Positions 26,930 to 38,664 of a stretch of 52,554 nt of DNA are shown here, one piece after another. The translations under genes were made by a program, and so were the position numbers. Numbering within the stretch: the first letter of the stretch is position 1; each line of letters begins with the position of its first letter. The DNA is taken from NCBI GenBank assembly GCA_949283205.1, contig CASDSD010000015.1, positions 1 to 52,554 of the forward strand, in the 5' to 3' direction. The DNA comes from an uncultured Alistipes sp. (GTDB lineage Bacteria; Bacteroidota; Bacteroidia; Bacteroidales; Rikenellaceae). Below the pieces are notes generated by a model. That model saw only the letters and a list, made by a program, of their open reading frames with translations. It made no database searches and had not been told where the DNA came from.

Positions 26930-27568
26930 CTACTCGCCCCAGTTACCCGACTCGTTGTTACCGCCCTCGAGCGAACCGAACTTCAGGCCTGCATACTGGT
27001 TGAAGTTATTAACCTGGTCGTCGATAAGGTTGATAACCTCCTGACGGTACTTCACCGTATCGAGATACATCTTGTAGGGAGCGCGGCACTCCACAACGGG
27101 AATCTCCACCTTCGACTCCGTTACGATACGGGTAGCCTCCAGCAGGAACTGGGTCTGGTTGTTGGTGAAGGGTATGTAACGCAGATTCTCGATATCCTCG
27201 CGCGAGAGCTTGCGGGGCGAGAAGATGGTGTCGATGACTGCGATATTGAATTTCTCGATATTCTTCTTGCCGGCCTTCTTGAGCTGTGCCATTGCAACCG
27301 AGTCATCCTCGTCGACGAACTTGCGCTCCATCTCGAGCGTGTCGGTAAGAACGAAGTTGATAAGCGTGTCGAAGCTGCCGGTGAAATACTGATACTTCTT
27401 CTTGAAAGCGCGCTCGGCGGTACGGATGTCCTCGAGGCGTTCGATAACAGCGGCATTCCTCTGTTTCATCTCCTTCTTGAAGGCCTGGGGAGTGTATATC
27501 TCCATGGCGATCACGTATACCAAACCGAGGATCACTAATGCAAGTACGATTTGTATTCCCTTTTTCAT
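26930..27568 (-). CDS. Conserved membrane-anchored protein of unknown function
   Basis: 212 residues with one N-terminal membrane helix (about 5-23, IQIVLALVILGLVYVIAMEIY). A charged, helical region follows (about 30-110), probably a coiled coil around MKQRNAAVIERLEDIRTAER, then a mixed C-terminal domain. The topology predicts a periplasmic bulk. I cannot name a family, though the pattern is that of conserved Bacteroidota proteins. Divergent from the helicase gene with only 60 bases between; followed by its own terminator. Confidence 0.6.
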   Translation of the reverse strand: MKKGIQIVLALVILGLVYVIAMEIYTPQAFKKEMKQRNAAVIERLEDIRTAERAFKKKYQYFTGSFDTLINFVLTDTLEMERKFVDEDDSVAMAQLKKAGKKNIEKFNIAVIDTIFSPRKLSREDIENLRYIPFTNNQTQFLLEATRIVTESKVEIPVVECRAPYKMYLDTVKYRQEVINLIDDQVNNFNQYAGLKFGSLEGGNNESGNWGE

Positions 27569-27593
27569 TTTTTGATATTTGTTATTAAGTTTG
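27563..27593 (+). promoter_or_regulatory. Promoter of the RecD-like helicase gene
   Basis: TTTC at 27563-27566, 19 bases, TAAGTTTG at 27586-27593. It overlaps the start of the divergent gene. Confidence 0.5.
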
Positions 27594-27628
27594 TATCAGT
27601 TTTAGCGGCAAAACAATATTTAAGACCG

Positions 27629-29044
27629 ATGCTTAATACATATATTGCAGGCCAAATTTACGCAAAAATCTCTTTTGACGCAACAGTTAGCCAGAAAAAA
27701 GTTATAGAAAATTTATCGGAGTATCTATCTTCGCCCGATTATTCCTCCATTTTCATTCTGAACGGTTACGCCGGGACGGGAAAGACCACTCTCATTGCCG
27801 CCCTGGTGCAGGTCCTGCGCGACATGAGCGTCCCGTGCGTACTCCTCGCGCCCACGGGACGCGCGGCGAAGGTCCTGGCGCAATATTCGGGTACCGAGGC
27901 CCATACGATACACAAACACATTTACCGCCAGCGCACAAACGCCGACTACGAGTCGAAATACTCGCTCGACATAAACCGGCACAAGGGATGCATATTCATC
28001 GTCGACGAGACCTCGATGCTCTCCGACTCAACCTCCGACGGCCAGATATTCGGCAGCGGCTCGCTCCTCGAGGACCTTGTCTCGTATGTCCGAAGCGGGC
28101 GGCAGTGCCGGCTCATACTGGTAGGAGACGACGCCCAGCTGCCGCCCGTGGGAGCCGACCGCTCCCCCGCCCTGGATGCCGCCGCCATGCGCCTTTACGG
28201 CGATGTGGTATATTCCTCGATGACGGATGTAGTGCGCCAGGATGCCGCGTCGGGAATACTCGCCAACGCCACCATGCTGCGGCAGATGCTCCAGAGGGGC
28301 GAATGCGACATACCACATCTGGATCTGCACCATCCCGACATCGAATCCATCGACGGCGGGGAGTTCCTCGAACGCCTCGAGGATGCCTACGCCCGGTACG
28401 GCTGCGACGAGACAATCGTCATCACGCGTTCCAACAAACGCGCAAACCGCTTCAACGAGGGCATCCGGCGATACATACGTTCGGCCGAGGAGCAGATCGA
28501 GAGCGGCGACAGGCTGATGGTGGTCAAGAACAACTATTACTATACGGAGCGCATCGAGAACTCCCCGATGAGCTTCATCGCAAACGGCGATATCGCCCTT
28601 CTGAAGCGGATACGCCGTTTCGAGGATTTCTACGGGTTCCATTTTGCCGACGCCGTACTGTCGTTCGGCGACTACGGCGACACGGAGATCGAATGCAAGA
28701 TCCTGCTCGACACCCTCACGTCGGAATCGCCCTCGCTCACACGCGAGCAGAGCCGCCAGCTCTTCGACGAGGTGGAGAAGGACTATACCGATATAAAAAG
28801 CCGCCTGAAACGCTTCCGCGAGATCCGCGAGAACCCCCACTACAACGCCCTGCAGGTGAAGTTCGCCTACGCCGTGACATGCCACAAGGCTCAGGGCGGG
28901 CAGTGGCGCGCCGTCTTCGTCGACCGCTGCCTCTTCGGCGAGGAGCCGATGACGCGCGACATGCTGCGATGGCTCTATACGGCCGTCACGCGTGCCACCG
29001 AACGGCTCTACCTGGTCAATTTCGACGAGCGTTTTTTTGAATAG
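27629..29044 (+). CDS. RecD-like superfamily 1 DNA helicase
   Basis: 471 residues. Walker [11 protein letters not shown] near residue 48, motif Ia [12 protein letters not shown], Walker [11 protein letters not shown], motif [15 protein letters not shown], and C-terminal [11 protein letters not shown] with [15 protein letters not shown] (UvrD_C-like motifs V-VI). This is the short RecD/TraA-like helicase without RecB or RecC partners, probably 5'-3' on DNA. ATG 27629 fits; the frame runs 26 codons further upstream without family similarity. The 3' end carries the mutS promoter, so two DNA-maintenance genes are adjacent. Confidence 0.87.
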   Translation: MLNTYIAGQIYAKISFDATVSQKKVIENLSEYLSSPDYSSIFILNGYAGTGKTTLIAALVQVLRDMSVPCVLLAPTGRAAKVLAQYSGTEAHTIHKHIYRQRTNADYESKYSLDINRHKGCIFIVDETSMLSDSTSDGQIFGSGSLLEDLVSYVRSGRQCRLILVGDDAQLPPVGADRSPALDAAAMRLYGDVVYSSMTDVVRQDAASGILANATMLRQMLQRGECDIPHLDLHHPDIESIDGGEFLERLEDAYARYGCDETIVITRSNKRANRFNEGIRRYIRSAEEQIESGDRLMVVKNNYYYTERIENSPMSFIANGDIALLKRIRRFEDFYGFHFADAVLSFGDYGDTEIECKILLDTLTSESPSLTREQSRQLFDEVEKDYTDIKSRLKRFREIRENPHYNALQVKFAYAVTCHKAQGGQWRAVFVDRCLFGEEPMTRDMLRWLYTAVTRATERLYLVNFDERFFE

Positions 29045-29067
29045 TCGTCGAAAATAAGCTATCTTTG
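29036..29067 (+). promoter_or_regulatory. Promoter of mutS
   Basis: TTTG at 29036-29039, 20 bases, TATCTTTG at 29060-29067: full match to the Bacteroidota consensus. The -33 box is inside the helicase gene end. ATG follows 18 bases later. Confidence 0.8.
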
Positions 29068-29085
29068 CAGGATAACGGATTAGAG

Positions 29086-31773
29086 ATGGCTGAAGAAAAA
29101 AAATATGTCGAGACGCCACTGATGAAACAATATTATCAGATCAAGGCGGAACATCCCGACGCCATACTGCTCTTTCGCGTAGGCGACTTTTACGAGACAT
29201 TCGGCGAAGATGCCATAACCTCAAGCTCGATTCTGGGCATCACGCTCACACGGCGCGCAAACGGTTCCGCCTCCTACGTCGAACTGGCCGGATTCCCATA
29301 CCATGCCATAGACGTATACCTTCCCAAACTTGTCAGGGCCGGCAAGCGCGTGGCAATATGCGAACAGCTGGAGGATCCCAAAACGGTCAAGGGCCTGGTC
29401 AAGCGCGGCATAATAGAGCTGGTGACGCCGGGTGTGGTCCTGGGGGACAACATCCTCCCCAACAAGGAGAATACCTTCCTGGCCTCGATATATTTCGGCG
29501 ACAAGGTCACGGGCGCCGCATTCCTCGACATCTCGACGGGAGAGTTCTACATGGCGCAGGGCGACGACCGCTACATCGACAAGCTGATGTCGAGCCTCGC
29601 CCCCAAAGAGGTGATATACCAGCGGGGGCATGACGACCGTTTCGACAGCGCCTTCGGCAACGGGTATTACACCTACCGGTTGGACGACTGGGTCTTCTCG
29701 TCGGATCTAAACTACGACAAGCTCTGCAAACAGTTCGGCACAAAGTCCCTGAAGGGATTCGGCGTGGAGCCGCTCAAGGCGGGAATAGCCGCCGCCGGCG
29801 CCATACTCTACTACCTCGAGTTCACCGAACACAAGGATATTGCGCACATAAAGTCAATATCGCGCATCGACCAGAACGAATATGTCTGGATAGACAAATT
29901 CTCGATACGCAATCTGGAGCTCTTCTCGTCGAACGGACCGTCCGACAAACACAGCTTCGCAGAGGTCATGGACCGCACCCTCACATCGATGGGCGGCCGT
30001 CTGCTGAAACGCTGGATCGCAATGCCGCTCGTCGATGTGGAACGCATACGCCACAGGCAGAATGTCGTCGAGCGCCTGCTCGACGAAAAGGAGCTGGCGA
30101 ACGCTCTGCGTGAGAACATCTCCGAGATCGGCGACCTGGAGCGCATCTCGTCGCGTGTCGCTGCAGGGCGTGTCACGCCGCGCGAGATGGTACAGCTCAA
30201 GTCGTCGCTCACGGCCGTCGAGACGCTCAAGGCCCTGATGGAGTCTACCGCCGACGACGACCTGCACGCCATAGCCGCCGAGATAGATCCCGTGACGAAG
30301 GTACGCGACCGCATCGCACGCGAGATCTACCCCGACCCGCAGAACAACCAGATACAGAAGGGCGGCATCATCGCCGACGGTGTCTCGGCGGAGCTGGACG
30401 ACCTGCGGCGCATAGCCCTGCACGGCAAGGACGTGCTGCAGCAGATACAGCAGCGCGAGAGCGAGGCCACGGGAATACCCCTCAAGATAAACTACAACAA
30501 CGTCTTCGGCTACTATATCGAGGTGCGAAACACCCACCGCAACAAGGTACCTGCCACATGGACGCGCAAACAGACGCTCACCAACGCCGAACGCTACATC
30601 ACCGAGGAGCTGAAGGAGTACGAGGAGAAGATCCTCGGGGCACAGGACCGTATCCTGCAGCTCGAGCAACAGATATACGACGATCTGGTAGGTTTCGTCA
30701 CGCAGCACCTGAGGCTCATTCTGCACGATGCCGCCGCCGTGGCACGAATCGACTGCCTGCAGTCGTTCGCCGTGATGGCCGACGAGTGCCGTTACGTGCG
30801 TCCCACCCTCGACGAAGGCAAGGTGATCGACATACGCCAGGGGCGCCACCCCGTCATCGAGAAGCTGATGCCCGTGGGTGAGGAGTATATCCCGAACGAC
30901 GTGCTGCTCAACGACGAGGACCAGCAGATAATGATGATCACGGGCCCCAACATGTCGGGTAAGTCGGCCCTGCTGCGGCAGACCGCCCTCATAATACTCA
31001 TGGCGCAGATGGGATCGTTCGTACCGGCAGCCTCGGCACACATAGGCGTCGTGGACAAGATCTTCACGCGCGTCGGGGCCTCGGACAACATATCGCAGGG
31101 CGAGTCTACCTTCATGGTCGAGATGCTGGAGTCGGCCAGCATCCTGAACAACCTGTCGGACCGCAGCCTTATCCTGCTCGACGAGATCGGACGCGGCACG
31201 AGTACATACGACGGCATCTCGATAGCGTGGGCAATGGTCGAATACATACACAACTACCCCACGGCCCATGCCAAGACGCTCTTCGCGACGCACTACCACG
31301 AGCTCAACGAGATGGAGAGCCTCTTCACGCGCGTGAAAAACTACCACGTGAGCGTACGCGAGGTAAACAACACGATAGTCTTCCTGCGCAAACTGGTGCG
31401 CGGCGGCACCGAACACTCGTTCGGCATACACGTGGCGCGCATGGCCGGCATGCCGCAGACCATTGTCAAGCGCGCCTCGGAGATACTCGCAAACCTCGAG
31501 ACCGTATACAGCGGCGACGTGGCCGAAGCCACGGCCGAAGCGACTGCCGCCACAGAGACAGACACGCGCATTGTCCGGCGCCGACGACAGCCTTCGGCAA
31601 AGAAGGTGGCCGAGGTGGCGCAGCAGGGAAACATCCAGCTATCGATGTTCCAGCTGGAGGACCCCGTACTCGTGCAGATACGCGACCAGATAAAGGGGCT
31701 GGACATAAATTCGCTCACCCCGATCGAGGCGCTCAACAAACTCAACGAAATAAAGAAGATCACGGGACTGTAG
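29086..31773 (+). CDS. mutS: DNA mismatch repair protein MutS
   Basis: 895 residues. The mismatch-reading Phe-x-Glu motif sits in DFYETFGED (near residue 30). Connector and lever domains follow, then the ABC-type ATPase: Walker [14 protein letters not shown], signature-like [17 protein letters not shown], Walker [17 protein letters not shown], and THYHEL. A linker rich in Ala/Thr/Glu precedes the C-terminal helices. It recognises mismatches and recruits MutL. ATG 29086 is chosen over an upstream TTG in the promoter. Confidence 0.97.
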   Translation: MAEEKKYVETPLMKQYYQIKAEHPDAILLFRVGDFYETFGEDAITSSSILGITLTRRANGSASYVELAGFPYHAIDVYLPKLVRAGKRVAICEQLEDPKTVKGLVKRGIIELVTPGVVLGDNILPNKENTFLASIYFGDKVTGAAFLDISTGEFYMAQGDDRYIDKLMSSLAPKEVIYQRGHDDRFDSAFGNGYYTYRLDDWVFSSDLNYDKLCKQFGTKSLKGFGVEPLKAGIAAAGAILYYLEFTEHKDIAHIKSISRIDQNEYVWIDKFSIRNLELFSSNGPSDKHSFAEVMDRTLTSMGGRLLKRWIAMPLVDVERIRHRQNVVERLLDEKELANALRENISEIGDLERISSRVAAGRVTPREMVQLKSSLTAVETLKALMESTADDDLHAIAAEIDPVTKVRDRIAREIYPDPQNNQIQKGGIIADGVSAELDDLRRIALHGKDVLQQIQQRESEATGIPLKINYNNVFGYYIEVRNTHRNKVPATWTRKQTLTNAERYITEELKEYEEKILGAQDRILQLEQQIYDDLVGFVTQHLRLILHDAAAVARIDCLQSFAVMADECRYVRPTLDEGKVIDIRQGRHPVIEKLMPVGEEYIPNDVLLNDEDQQIMMITGPNMSGKSALLRQTALIILMAQMGSFVPAASAHIGVVDKIFTRVGASDNISQGESTFMVEMLESASILNNLSDRSLILLDEIGRGTSTYDGISIAWAMVEYIHNYPTAHAKTLFATHYHELNEMESLFTRVKNYHVSVREVNNTIVFLRKLVRGGTEHSFGIHVARMAGMPQTIVKRASEILANLETVYSGDVAEATAEATAATETDTRIVRRRRQPSAKKVAEVAQQGNIQLSMFQLEDPVLVQIRDQIKGLDINSLTPIEALNKLNEIKKITGL

Positions 31774-31811
31774 CCCGACGGAAATGGCGAGCCTCGACAC
31801 GACGGAACAAA

Positions 31812-31850
31812 GAATGCGGGCGCTGCATATGCAGTGCCCGCATTTCATTT
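31812..31850. terminator. Bidirectional terminator between mutS and udk
   Basis: AATGCGGGC and GCCCGCATT flank an inner CTGCATATGCAG palindrome, giving a nearly perfect hairpin with TTTCATTTT to the right. Confidence 0.75.
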
Positions 31851-31872
31851 TCGCAGACCGCAACCGCGGCCC

Positions 31873-32493
31873 CTATTTCTCGTCGATAAGCGATCGGATA
31901 CTCTGTATGAGCATCGCCACGGCTACCGAGTTGAAGCCACCCTCGGGGATGATCACGTCGGCATACTTCTTCGACGGCTCGACGAACTCCTCGTGCATGG
32001 GCTTCACCGTCGCCACATACTGGTCTATGACCGACTGCATCGTACGGCCGCGCTCGCATACGTCGCGCAGGATGCGGCGCGCCAGGCGTATGTCGGCATC
32101 CGTATCCACGAAAACCTTGATATCCATCATGTCGCGCAACTGCTTGTTCTCGAAGATCAGGATACCGTCCACGATGATGACCTTCGACGGCTTGACCGGC
32201 TCGCGCTGCGGCAGACGGTCATGCTCGACGAACGAATAGACGGGATGCTCGATGGGGACATTATCCTTCAGGGCGCGTATGTGCTCCACCATCATGTCGG
32301 TATCGAATGCCTGCGGATGGTCGTAGTTGAGCCGCGTACGCTCCTCGTACGTCAGCTCGGGATGCGCCTTGTAGTAGTAGTCGTGGCACAACGTGGCCAC
32401 GTCGTTCTCGCCGAAGGCCTCCTGAAGGCGCTTGACCAGAGTACTCTTGCCGGAGCCCGTGCCGCCGGCCACTCCTATTACCGTAACTTTCAT
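31873..32493 (-). CDS. udk: Uridine kinase
   Basis: 206 residues. Walker A is GGTGSGKSTL near the N-terminus, followed by HDYYYK, NYDHPQAFDT and a substrate-lid stretch with RRILRDVCERGRT. It phosphorylates uridine and cytidine to UMP and CMP. It complements the de novo pyrimidine operon encoded elsewhere in this window, supporting salvage. The family length is normal. It lies downstream of gyrB on the same strand but is separated by a strong hairpin. Confidence 0.93.
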   Translation of the reverse strand: MKVTVIGVAGGTGSGKSTLVKRLQEAFGENDVATLCHDYYYKAHPELTYEERTRLNYDHPQAFDTDMMVEHIRALKDNVPIEHPVYSFVEHDRLPQREPVKPSKVIIVDGILIFENKQLRDMMDIKVFVDTDADIRLARRILRDVCERGRTMQSVIDQYVATVKPMHEEFVEPSKKYADVIIPEGGFNSVAVAMLIQSIRSLIDEK

Positions 32494-32518
32494 GATGTCG
32501 GGGTGTTAATATTCAAAA

Positions 32519-32558
32519 CAAGGGGATCGCATCGCCCTGCACGGGCAAGCGATCCCCC
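32519..32558 (-). terminator. Terminator after gyrB
   Basis: On the minus strand GGGGATCGC pairs with GCGATCCCC around an inner TTGCCC/GGGCGA hairpin, then TTGTTTTG. Confidence 0.8.
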
Positions 32559-32572
32559 ATCGTGTCGTGTCG

Positions 32573-34555
<1,983 letters not shown>

Positions 34556-34616
34556 CTATTGTCCTTCAATTTGGGCATGACGATCCGCATACCTCCAATG
34601 CTCTGCTTAAAGCATA

Positions 34617-34648
34617 CAAAAGTAGGGATTTTTATCGGTTTTTCCAAA
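34617..34648 (-). promoter_or_regulatory. Promoter of gyrB
   Basis: On the minus strand TTTG (complement of 34645-34648), 20 bases, TACTTTTG (complement of 34617-34624). Full consensus match. Confidence 0.8.
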
Positions 34649-34659
34649 ACTATGCCGCC

Positions 34660-35412
34660 TTATCTTCTCGCGGCGGAAGGCTCCGCACCGAGGCTTTCCG
34701 AGATGTCTATCTCGGCGATGCGGCCTTTCGAGAAGAGTATCGTGCGGGCCGGGAACTGCTCGATCAGGGCAGTGTTGTGCGTGGACATTATCACGGCACA
34801 TCCCGAGGCTGCTATCTCACTGAACAGATGCATGATGCCATCCGCCGTGACGGGATCCAGATTACCCGTAGGCTCGTCGGCCAGCAGCAGCCGCGGCGCA
34901 TTGAGCAGCGCGCGGGCTATCGTAAGACGCTGCTGCTCGCCTCCGGAAAGCTCGTGCGGCATCTTGTAGGCCTTGTTGTCGAGTCCCACGAGCGTCAGCA
35001 CCTCGTCTATGCGCCGGCGTATCTCCGACTCGCGCTTCCACCCCGTGGCCTTCATCACGTCGTAGAGGTTGAAGAAGACGTTGCGGTCGTCCAGAAGCTG
35101 GTAGTCCTGGAATACGATGCCCATGCGGCGGCGAAGGTACGGGATATCGCTGCGCTTCAACCGGCGCAGATCCATCCCCACGACGCGCCCCTCGCCCTCG
35201 TGCAGCGGCACCTCGGCATACAGGGTCTTGAGCAGGGAGCTTTTGCCGCTGCCGACGCGCCCGATGAAATAGACGGTCTCACCGGCGGCAACCGTCAGAT
35301 TCACATCCGAAAGTACCAGCTCACCGTCGGCGCCCACGCCGCCACGCGACGAATCGTCGCCGTGATATATCGCCACATTGCGAAGTTCTACAACATTGTT
35401 GCCTCTATCCAT
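34660..35412 (-). CDS. ftsE: FtsE-like ABC transporter ATP-binding protein
   Basis: 250 residues. Walker A GRVGSGKSS (51-59), Q-loop FQDYQLL, ABC signature LSGGEQQR, Walker B LLLADEPTGNLD and the switch histidine in MSTHN. The GNLDP and YQLLDDRNVFFN patterns are those of FtsE/LolD-type ATPases. FtsE normally works with the membrane protein FtsX in septal peptidoglycan hydrolase control, but no ftsX is adjacent, so the partner must be elsewhere. LolD-like function is the alternative. The start is just downstream of a divergent region shared with engB. Confidence 0.8.
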   Translation of the reverse strand: MDRGNNVVELRNVAIYHGDDSSRGGVGADGELVLSDVNLTVAAGETVYFIGRVGSGKSSLLKTLYAEVPLHEGEGRVVGMDLRRLKRSDIPYLRRRMGIVFQDYQLLDDRNVFFNLYDVMKATGWKRESEIRRRIDEVLTLVGLDNKAYKMPHELSGGEQQRLTIARALLNAPRLLLADEPTGNLDPVTADGIMHLFSEIAASGCAVIMSTHNTALIEQFPARTILFSKGRIAEIDISESLGAEPSAARR

Positions 35413-35522
35413 ATCCGATCAGGGTCTATATTGACATATGCCGACCCGGCACGTCGGCCGCCGCCGTCGGGCAGCCTGCCGCGCCTTCCGCATAGCCCTG
35501 CGGCCGCGGGTCGTTTAACTTA

Positions 35523-35530
35523 CAAATATA
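35523..35530 (-). promoter_or_regulatory. -7 element upstream of the ftsE-like gene
   Basis: TATATTTG on the minus strand, about 110 bases upstream of the start; no clear -33 box. Confidence 0.45.
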
Positions 35531-35657
35531 CGCATTTTTTCGGAAAGGACATGGCTCCGGCGCAAAAATATCTCACATGCGGAGGCTCTGCCGGCACAAC
35601 CTGCCACACGCCGCATACGGTTTGGGTACGGGATGTGCATATGCAGCCCGGAAGGGA

Positions 35658-35688
35658 TTTTTTGTATTGCGATTTTTTACTATTTTTG
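35658..35688 (+). promoter_or_regulatory. Promoter of engB
   Basis: TTTT at 35658-35661, 19 bases, TATTTTTG at 35681-35688; start codon 37 bases downstream. Confidence 0.55.
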
Positions 35689-35724
35689 CGCCGTAAACAG
35701 CCCCCGAAGGGGATTCACACAGAG

Positions 35725-36312
35725 ATGCAGATCACCAGGGCCCAATTCGTATGCAGTTCCGAGAAGGTTTCGCAGGTGCCGCGCGACACGATGCGCGACA
35801 TCGCCTTCATCGGCCGCAGCAACGTCGGCAAGTCATCGCTCATAAACATGCTCACCGGCGTCAAGGGTCTGGCAAAGGTATCGTCCACACCGGGCAAGAC
35901 GCGCCTGATAAACCACTTCCTCATAAACGGCGCATGGTATCTGGTGGACCTGCCGGGGTATGGCTATGCCCGCGTCTCGAAGGCGCAGCGCACAGGCTTC
36001 GCGCAGATCATCCTCGACTACGTACTGCGGTGCGAACGCATGCACTACCTCTTCGTACTGGTTGACAGCCGTCTCGAGCCGCAGAAGATAGACCTGCGCT
36101 TCATCGAGATGCTCGGACAGAACGGCGTGCCCTTCGGCATCGTCTTCACCAAGTGCGACAAGCTCTCCGCCGCGCAGACCTCACGCAACATCGAGGCCTA
36201 CCGTCGCACCCTCGCGCAGCAGTGGGAGGAGCTGCCGCCGATGTTCGTCACCTCAAGCGCAACGGGAGCAGGACGAGACCAGATACTCCAATATATAGAG
36301 GATTGTTTATAA
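35725..36312 (+). CDS. engB: Ribosome biogenesis GTPase EngB (YsxC/YihA)
   Basis: 195 residues. G1 GRSNVGKSS (30-38), a switch segment with STPGKT, G3 DLPGYGYA (75-82), G4 TKCD and a G5-like SSATG. These spacings are those of EngB, a GTPase needed for 50S assembly. The open frame extends almost 1 kb upstream in non-coding phase; ATG 35725 gives the standard length. Its promoter is immediately upstream. Confidence 0.94.
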   Translation: MQITRAQFVCSSEKVSQVPRDTMRDIAFIGRSNVGKSSLINMLTGVKGLAKVSSTPGKTRLINHFLINGAWYLVDLPGYGYARVSKAQRTGFAQIILDYVLRCERMHYLFVLVDSRLEPQKIDLRFIEMLGQNGVPFGIVFTKCDKLSAAQTSRNIEAYRRTLAQQWEELPPMFVTSSATGAGRDQILQYIEDCL

Positions 36313-36363
36313 ATGGTTGACAATTCGGGCATGACAGCGTGTCCGACATATTGACTCGCGTAT

Positions 36364-36371
36364 TATATTTG
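36364..36371 (+). promoter_or_regulatory. -7 element upstream of prs
   Basis: TATATTTG ends 18 bases before the prs start codon; no clear -33 box. Confidence 0.5.
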
Positions 36372-36389
36372 TAACATATTTTTAACACA

Positions 36390-37331
36390 ATGGCAATTCA
36401 CAAGATCAAATTCTTCTCGGGACGCAGCTCTCGCTATCTGGCGGAAAAGATAGTTGCGAGCTACGGCACGACGCTCGGTGATTCCGAGGTTCTCCAGTTC
36501 AGCGACGGAGAGTTTCAACCCTACTACAACGAGTCGATCCGCGGCTGCACGGTATTCATCATACAGTCGACGTTCCCCTCGTCGGACAACCTGATGGAGC
36601 TGCTCATGATGATCGATGCGGCACGCCGCGCCTCGGCATACAAGGTGATTGCCGTGATGCCATACTTCGGCTGGGCGCGTCAGGACCGCAAGGACCGTCC
36701 CCGCGTGCCCATAGGCGCCAAACTCGTGGCCAACCTGCTCGTCGCGGCGGGTGTCGACCGCATCATGACCATGGACCTGCATGCCGACCAGATACAGGGC
36801 TTCTTCGACGTCCCCGTGGATGCGCTCTACGCCAACGGCATCTTCGTGCCCTACATCCAGAGCCTCAACATCGAGGACCTCTCGATCGCCGCACCCGACA
36901 TGGGCGGCGCCAAGCGTGCCAACGCCTATGCCAAGCACCTGCACACCCCCATCATCATCTCGCACAAGGAACGCGCCAAGGCAAATGTCGTAGGCAACAT
37001 GACCGCCATAGGTGAAGTCGAGGGCCGCAACATCATCATCGTCGACGACATGATCGACACGGCCGGCACCATCTGCATGGCCGCCAACATGCTCATGGAG
37101 AAGGGTGCCAAGAGCGTGCGCGCCGTCATCACCCACCCCGTGCTGTCGGGTGCCGCATACGAACGCATAAACGACAGCCAGCTGCAGGAGGTGATCGTAA
37201 CCGACACCATACCCCTCAAGCCGGAGAAGGACCTGCACAAGTTCACGGTACTGACCGTGGCCGACATGTTCGCCAACGTCATCGAGCGCGTACACAACTA
37301 CAAGGAGATCAGCTCAATATTCTACAAATAA
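36390..37331 (+). CDS. prs: Ribose-phosphate pyrophosphokinase
   Basis: 313 residues. Class I PRPP synthetase motifs: FSDGEFQPYYNESIRG, a loop with PYFGWARQDRKDRPR, MDLHADQIQGFF, and the PRPP-binding VDDMIDTAGT. It makes PRPP from ribose 5-phosphate and ATP for purine, pyrimidine, His, Trp and NAD synthesis. Its product feeds the orotate phosphoribosyl step after the pyr operon of this window. Normal length; monocistronic with its own terminator. Confidence 0.96.
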   Translation: MAIHKIKFFSGRSSRYLAEKIVASYGTTLGDSEVLQFSDGEFQPYYNESIRGCTVFIIQSTFPSSDNLMELLMMIDAARRASAYKVIAVMPYFGWARQDRKDRPRVPIGAKLVANLLVAAGVDRIMTMDLHADQIQGFFDVPVDALYANGIFVPYIQSLNIEDLSIAAPDMGGAKRANAYAKHLHTPIIISHKERAKANVVGNMTAIGEVEGRNIIIVDDMIDTAGTICMAANMLMEKGAKSVRAVITHPVLSGAAYERINDSQLQEVIVTDTIPLKPEKDLHKFTVLTVADMFANVIERVHNYKEISSIFYK

Positions 37332-37353
37332 CGGATATTGTCACAATCCGCTT

Positions 37354-37393
37354 TACGGGAGCGCCCTCCGCATGAGGACGCTCCCGTTTTTTG
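37354..37393 (+). terminator. Terminator after prs
   Basis: CGGGAGCG and CGCTCCCG form an 8-bp stem with an inner CCTC/GAGG pairing, followed by TTTTTT. Confidence 0.85.
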
Positions 37394-37441
37394 TCGCGCG
37401 GGAGGCGGCCCGCCGGAAGGATACGGAGTCAGCGGCGAGGT

Positions 37442-37472
37442 TTTGGAGGAAGTAAAAAAATCCGTAAATTTG
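37442..37472 (+). promoter_or_regulatory. Promoter of the DUF4838 lipoprotein gene
   Basis: TTTG at 37442-37445, 19 bases, TAAATTTG at 37465-37472; ATG 28 bases later. Confidence 0.75.
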
Positions 37473-37499
37473 TGTGTAACCAAACCTGAAACCGCCCAT

Positions 37500-38561
37500 A
37501 TGAAGAACCTTTTACTTGCATGTACAATCTTCCTCGCCGCAGTGGCGGCTGCCGGCTGCGGCGGCGACAGAGGCAACAGCGTCGCCCCCTATTTCACCAC
37601 CCGCGGCATAGTCCTCTCGTGGGACGACGTGAAGGCGCCCGACCGTCTCGACTGGGTTGCCATGGCCGACAGCGCCGGCGTGAACACCCTGAGCATATAT
37701 TGCAGCGAGGAGACGAAACAGACGCCCGAATACCGTGATTTTCTTGACCGCTGCGCCGAAAAGGGTATATATGTCGAGTATCAGGAACACGCCATGGCCG
37801 AACTGCTGCCGCGGGCCCTCTACGACAAACACCCCGAATATTTCCGCATGGACGAAGAGGGCAACCGCGTAAACGACTACAACTGCTGTCCCTCGTCAGC
37901 GGAGGCGCTCGAGATAATAGCGGTCAACGCCAAGGCCCGGGCGCAGAAATATCCTCCGACGAACCACAAATACTATTTCTGGCTCGACGACGGCGGCAAG
38001 AGGTGTTTCTGCGAGAAGTGCCGCCACCTGAACGACAGCGACCAGGCCCTCATGATAGAAAACCGTATCATTGCCGCCCTGCGTGAGGTGGACGGCAAGG
38101 CGATGCTGGCGCATCTGTCATACCAGAGTACGCTGGAGCCGCCCGCGACGGTGAAGCCCGCCGAAGGGGTGTTTCTGGAGTTCGCCCCGTTTTTCCGGAC
38201 ATGGGAACGACCCCTGTGCGAACGTGAGGCCCGGCGCGAAGGGATGCAGATCATGCACGGCGAATACCTCGACGCGCTGGAGGCCAACCTGAAGGTCTTC
38301 CCCGCAGCCACGGCACAAGTACTCGAATACTGGATGGACATATCGCTGGTGAGCGACTGGAAGAAACCCGCCAAGCGCCTCACGTGGCACGGTGACGTCT
38401 TCCGTTCGGACATAGACACATATGCACGTCTCGGCATACGCAGCATAACGGCCTATGCGATATACCTCGATGCCGACTATGCGGATGCATACGGCGACGT
38501 CTCGTTCGTATACGACTACGGCAGGGCCCTTTCGGAATACCGCCCTGCGGAACAGGATTGA
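37500..38561 (+). CDS. DUF4838-type lipoprotein
   Basis: 353 residues. Signal peptide with lipobox (AAAGC, Cys about 20). The mature protein resembles DUF4838 proteins, which are related to alpha-glucuronidase-like TIM barrels. The diagnostic stretch is YYFWLDDGGKRCFCEKC, a Cys-rich turn after an aromatic strand; two further neighbouring cysteines (NCCPSS) occur earlier. Most family members I know of are about twice as long with extra domains, so this is a minimal form. Likely a surface or periplasmic protein acting on glycans; no activity is claimed. Confidence 0.7.
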   Translation: MKNLLLACTIFLAAVAAAGCGGDRGNSVAPYFTTRGIVLSWDDVKAPDRLDWVAMADSAGVNTLSIYCSEETKQTPEYRDFLDRCAEKGIYVEYQEHAMAELLPRALYDKHPEYFRMDEEGNRVNDYNCCPSSAEALEIIAVNAKARAQKYPPTNHKYYFWLDDGGKRCFCEKCRHLNDSDQALMIENRIIAALREVDGKAMLAHLSYQSTLEPPATVKPAEGVFLEFAPFFRTWERPLCEREARREGMQIMHGEYLDALEANLKVFPAATAQVLEYWMDISLVSDWKKPAKRLTWHGDVFRSDIDTYARLGIRSITAYAIYLDADYADAYGDVSFVYDYGRALSEYRPAEQD

Positions 38562-38587
38562 TGCCTCCGAAATATCGTCATGATACC

Positions 38588-38625
38588 GAAAAAGGGATGG
38601 CCTGCAAGTTGGGCCATCCCTTTTC
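38588..38625. terminator. Bidirectional terminator between DUF4838 gene and manA
   Basis: AAAAGGGATGGCC and GGCCATCCCTTTT pair over about 13 bp with a 9-base loop; A-run on the left and T-run on the right. Confidence 0.85.
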
Positions 38626-38664
38626 CGTATACATTGCGGTTATGATTCCGCCGTATGAGCTATT

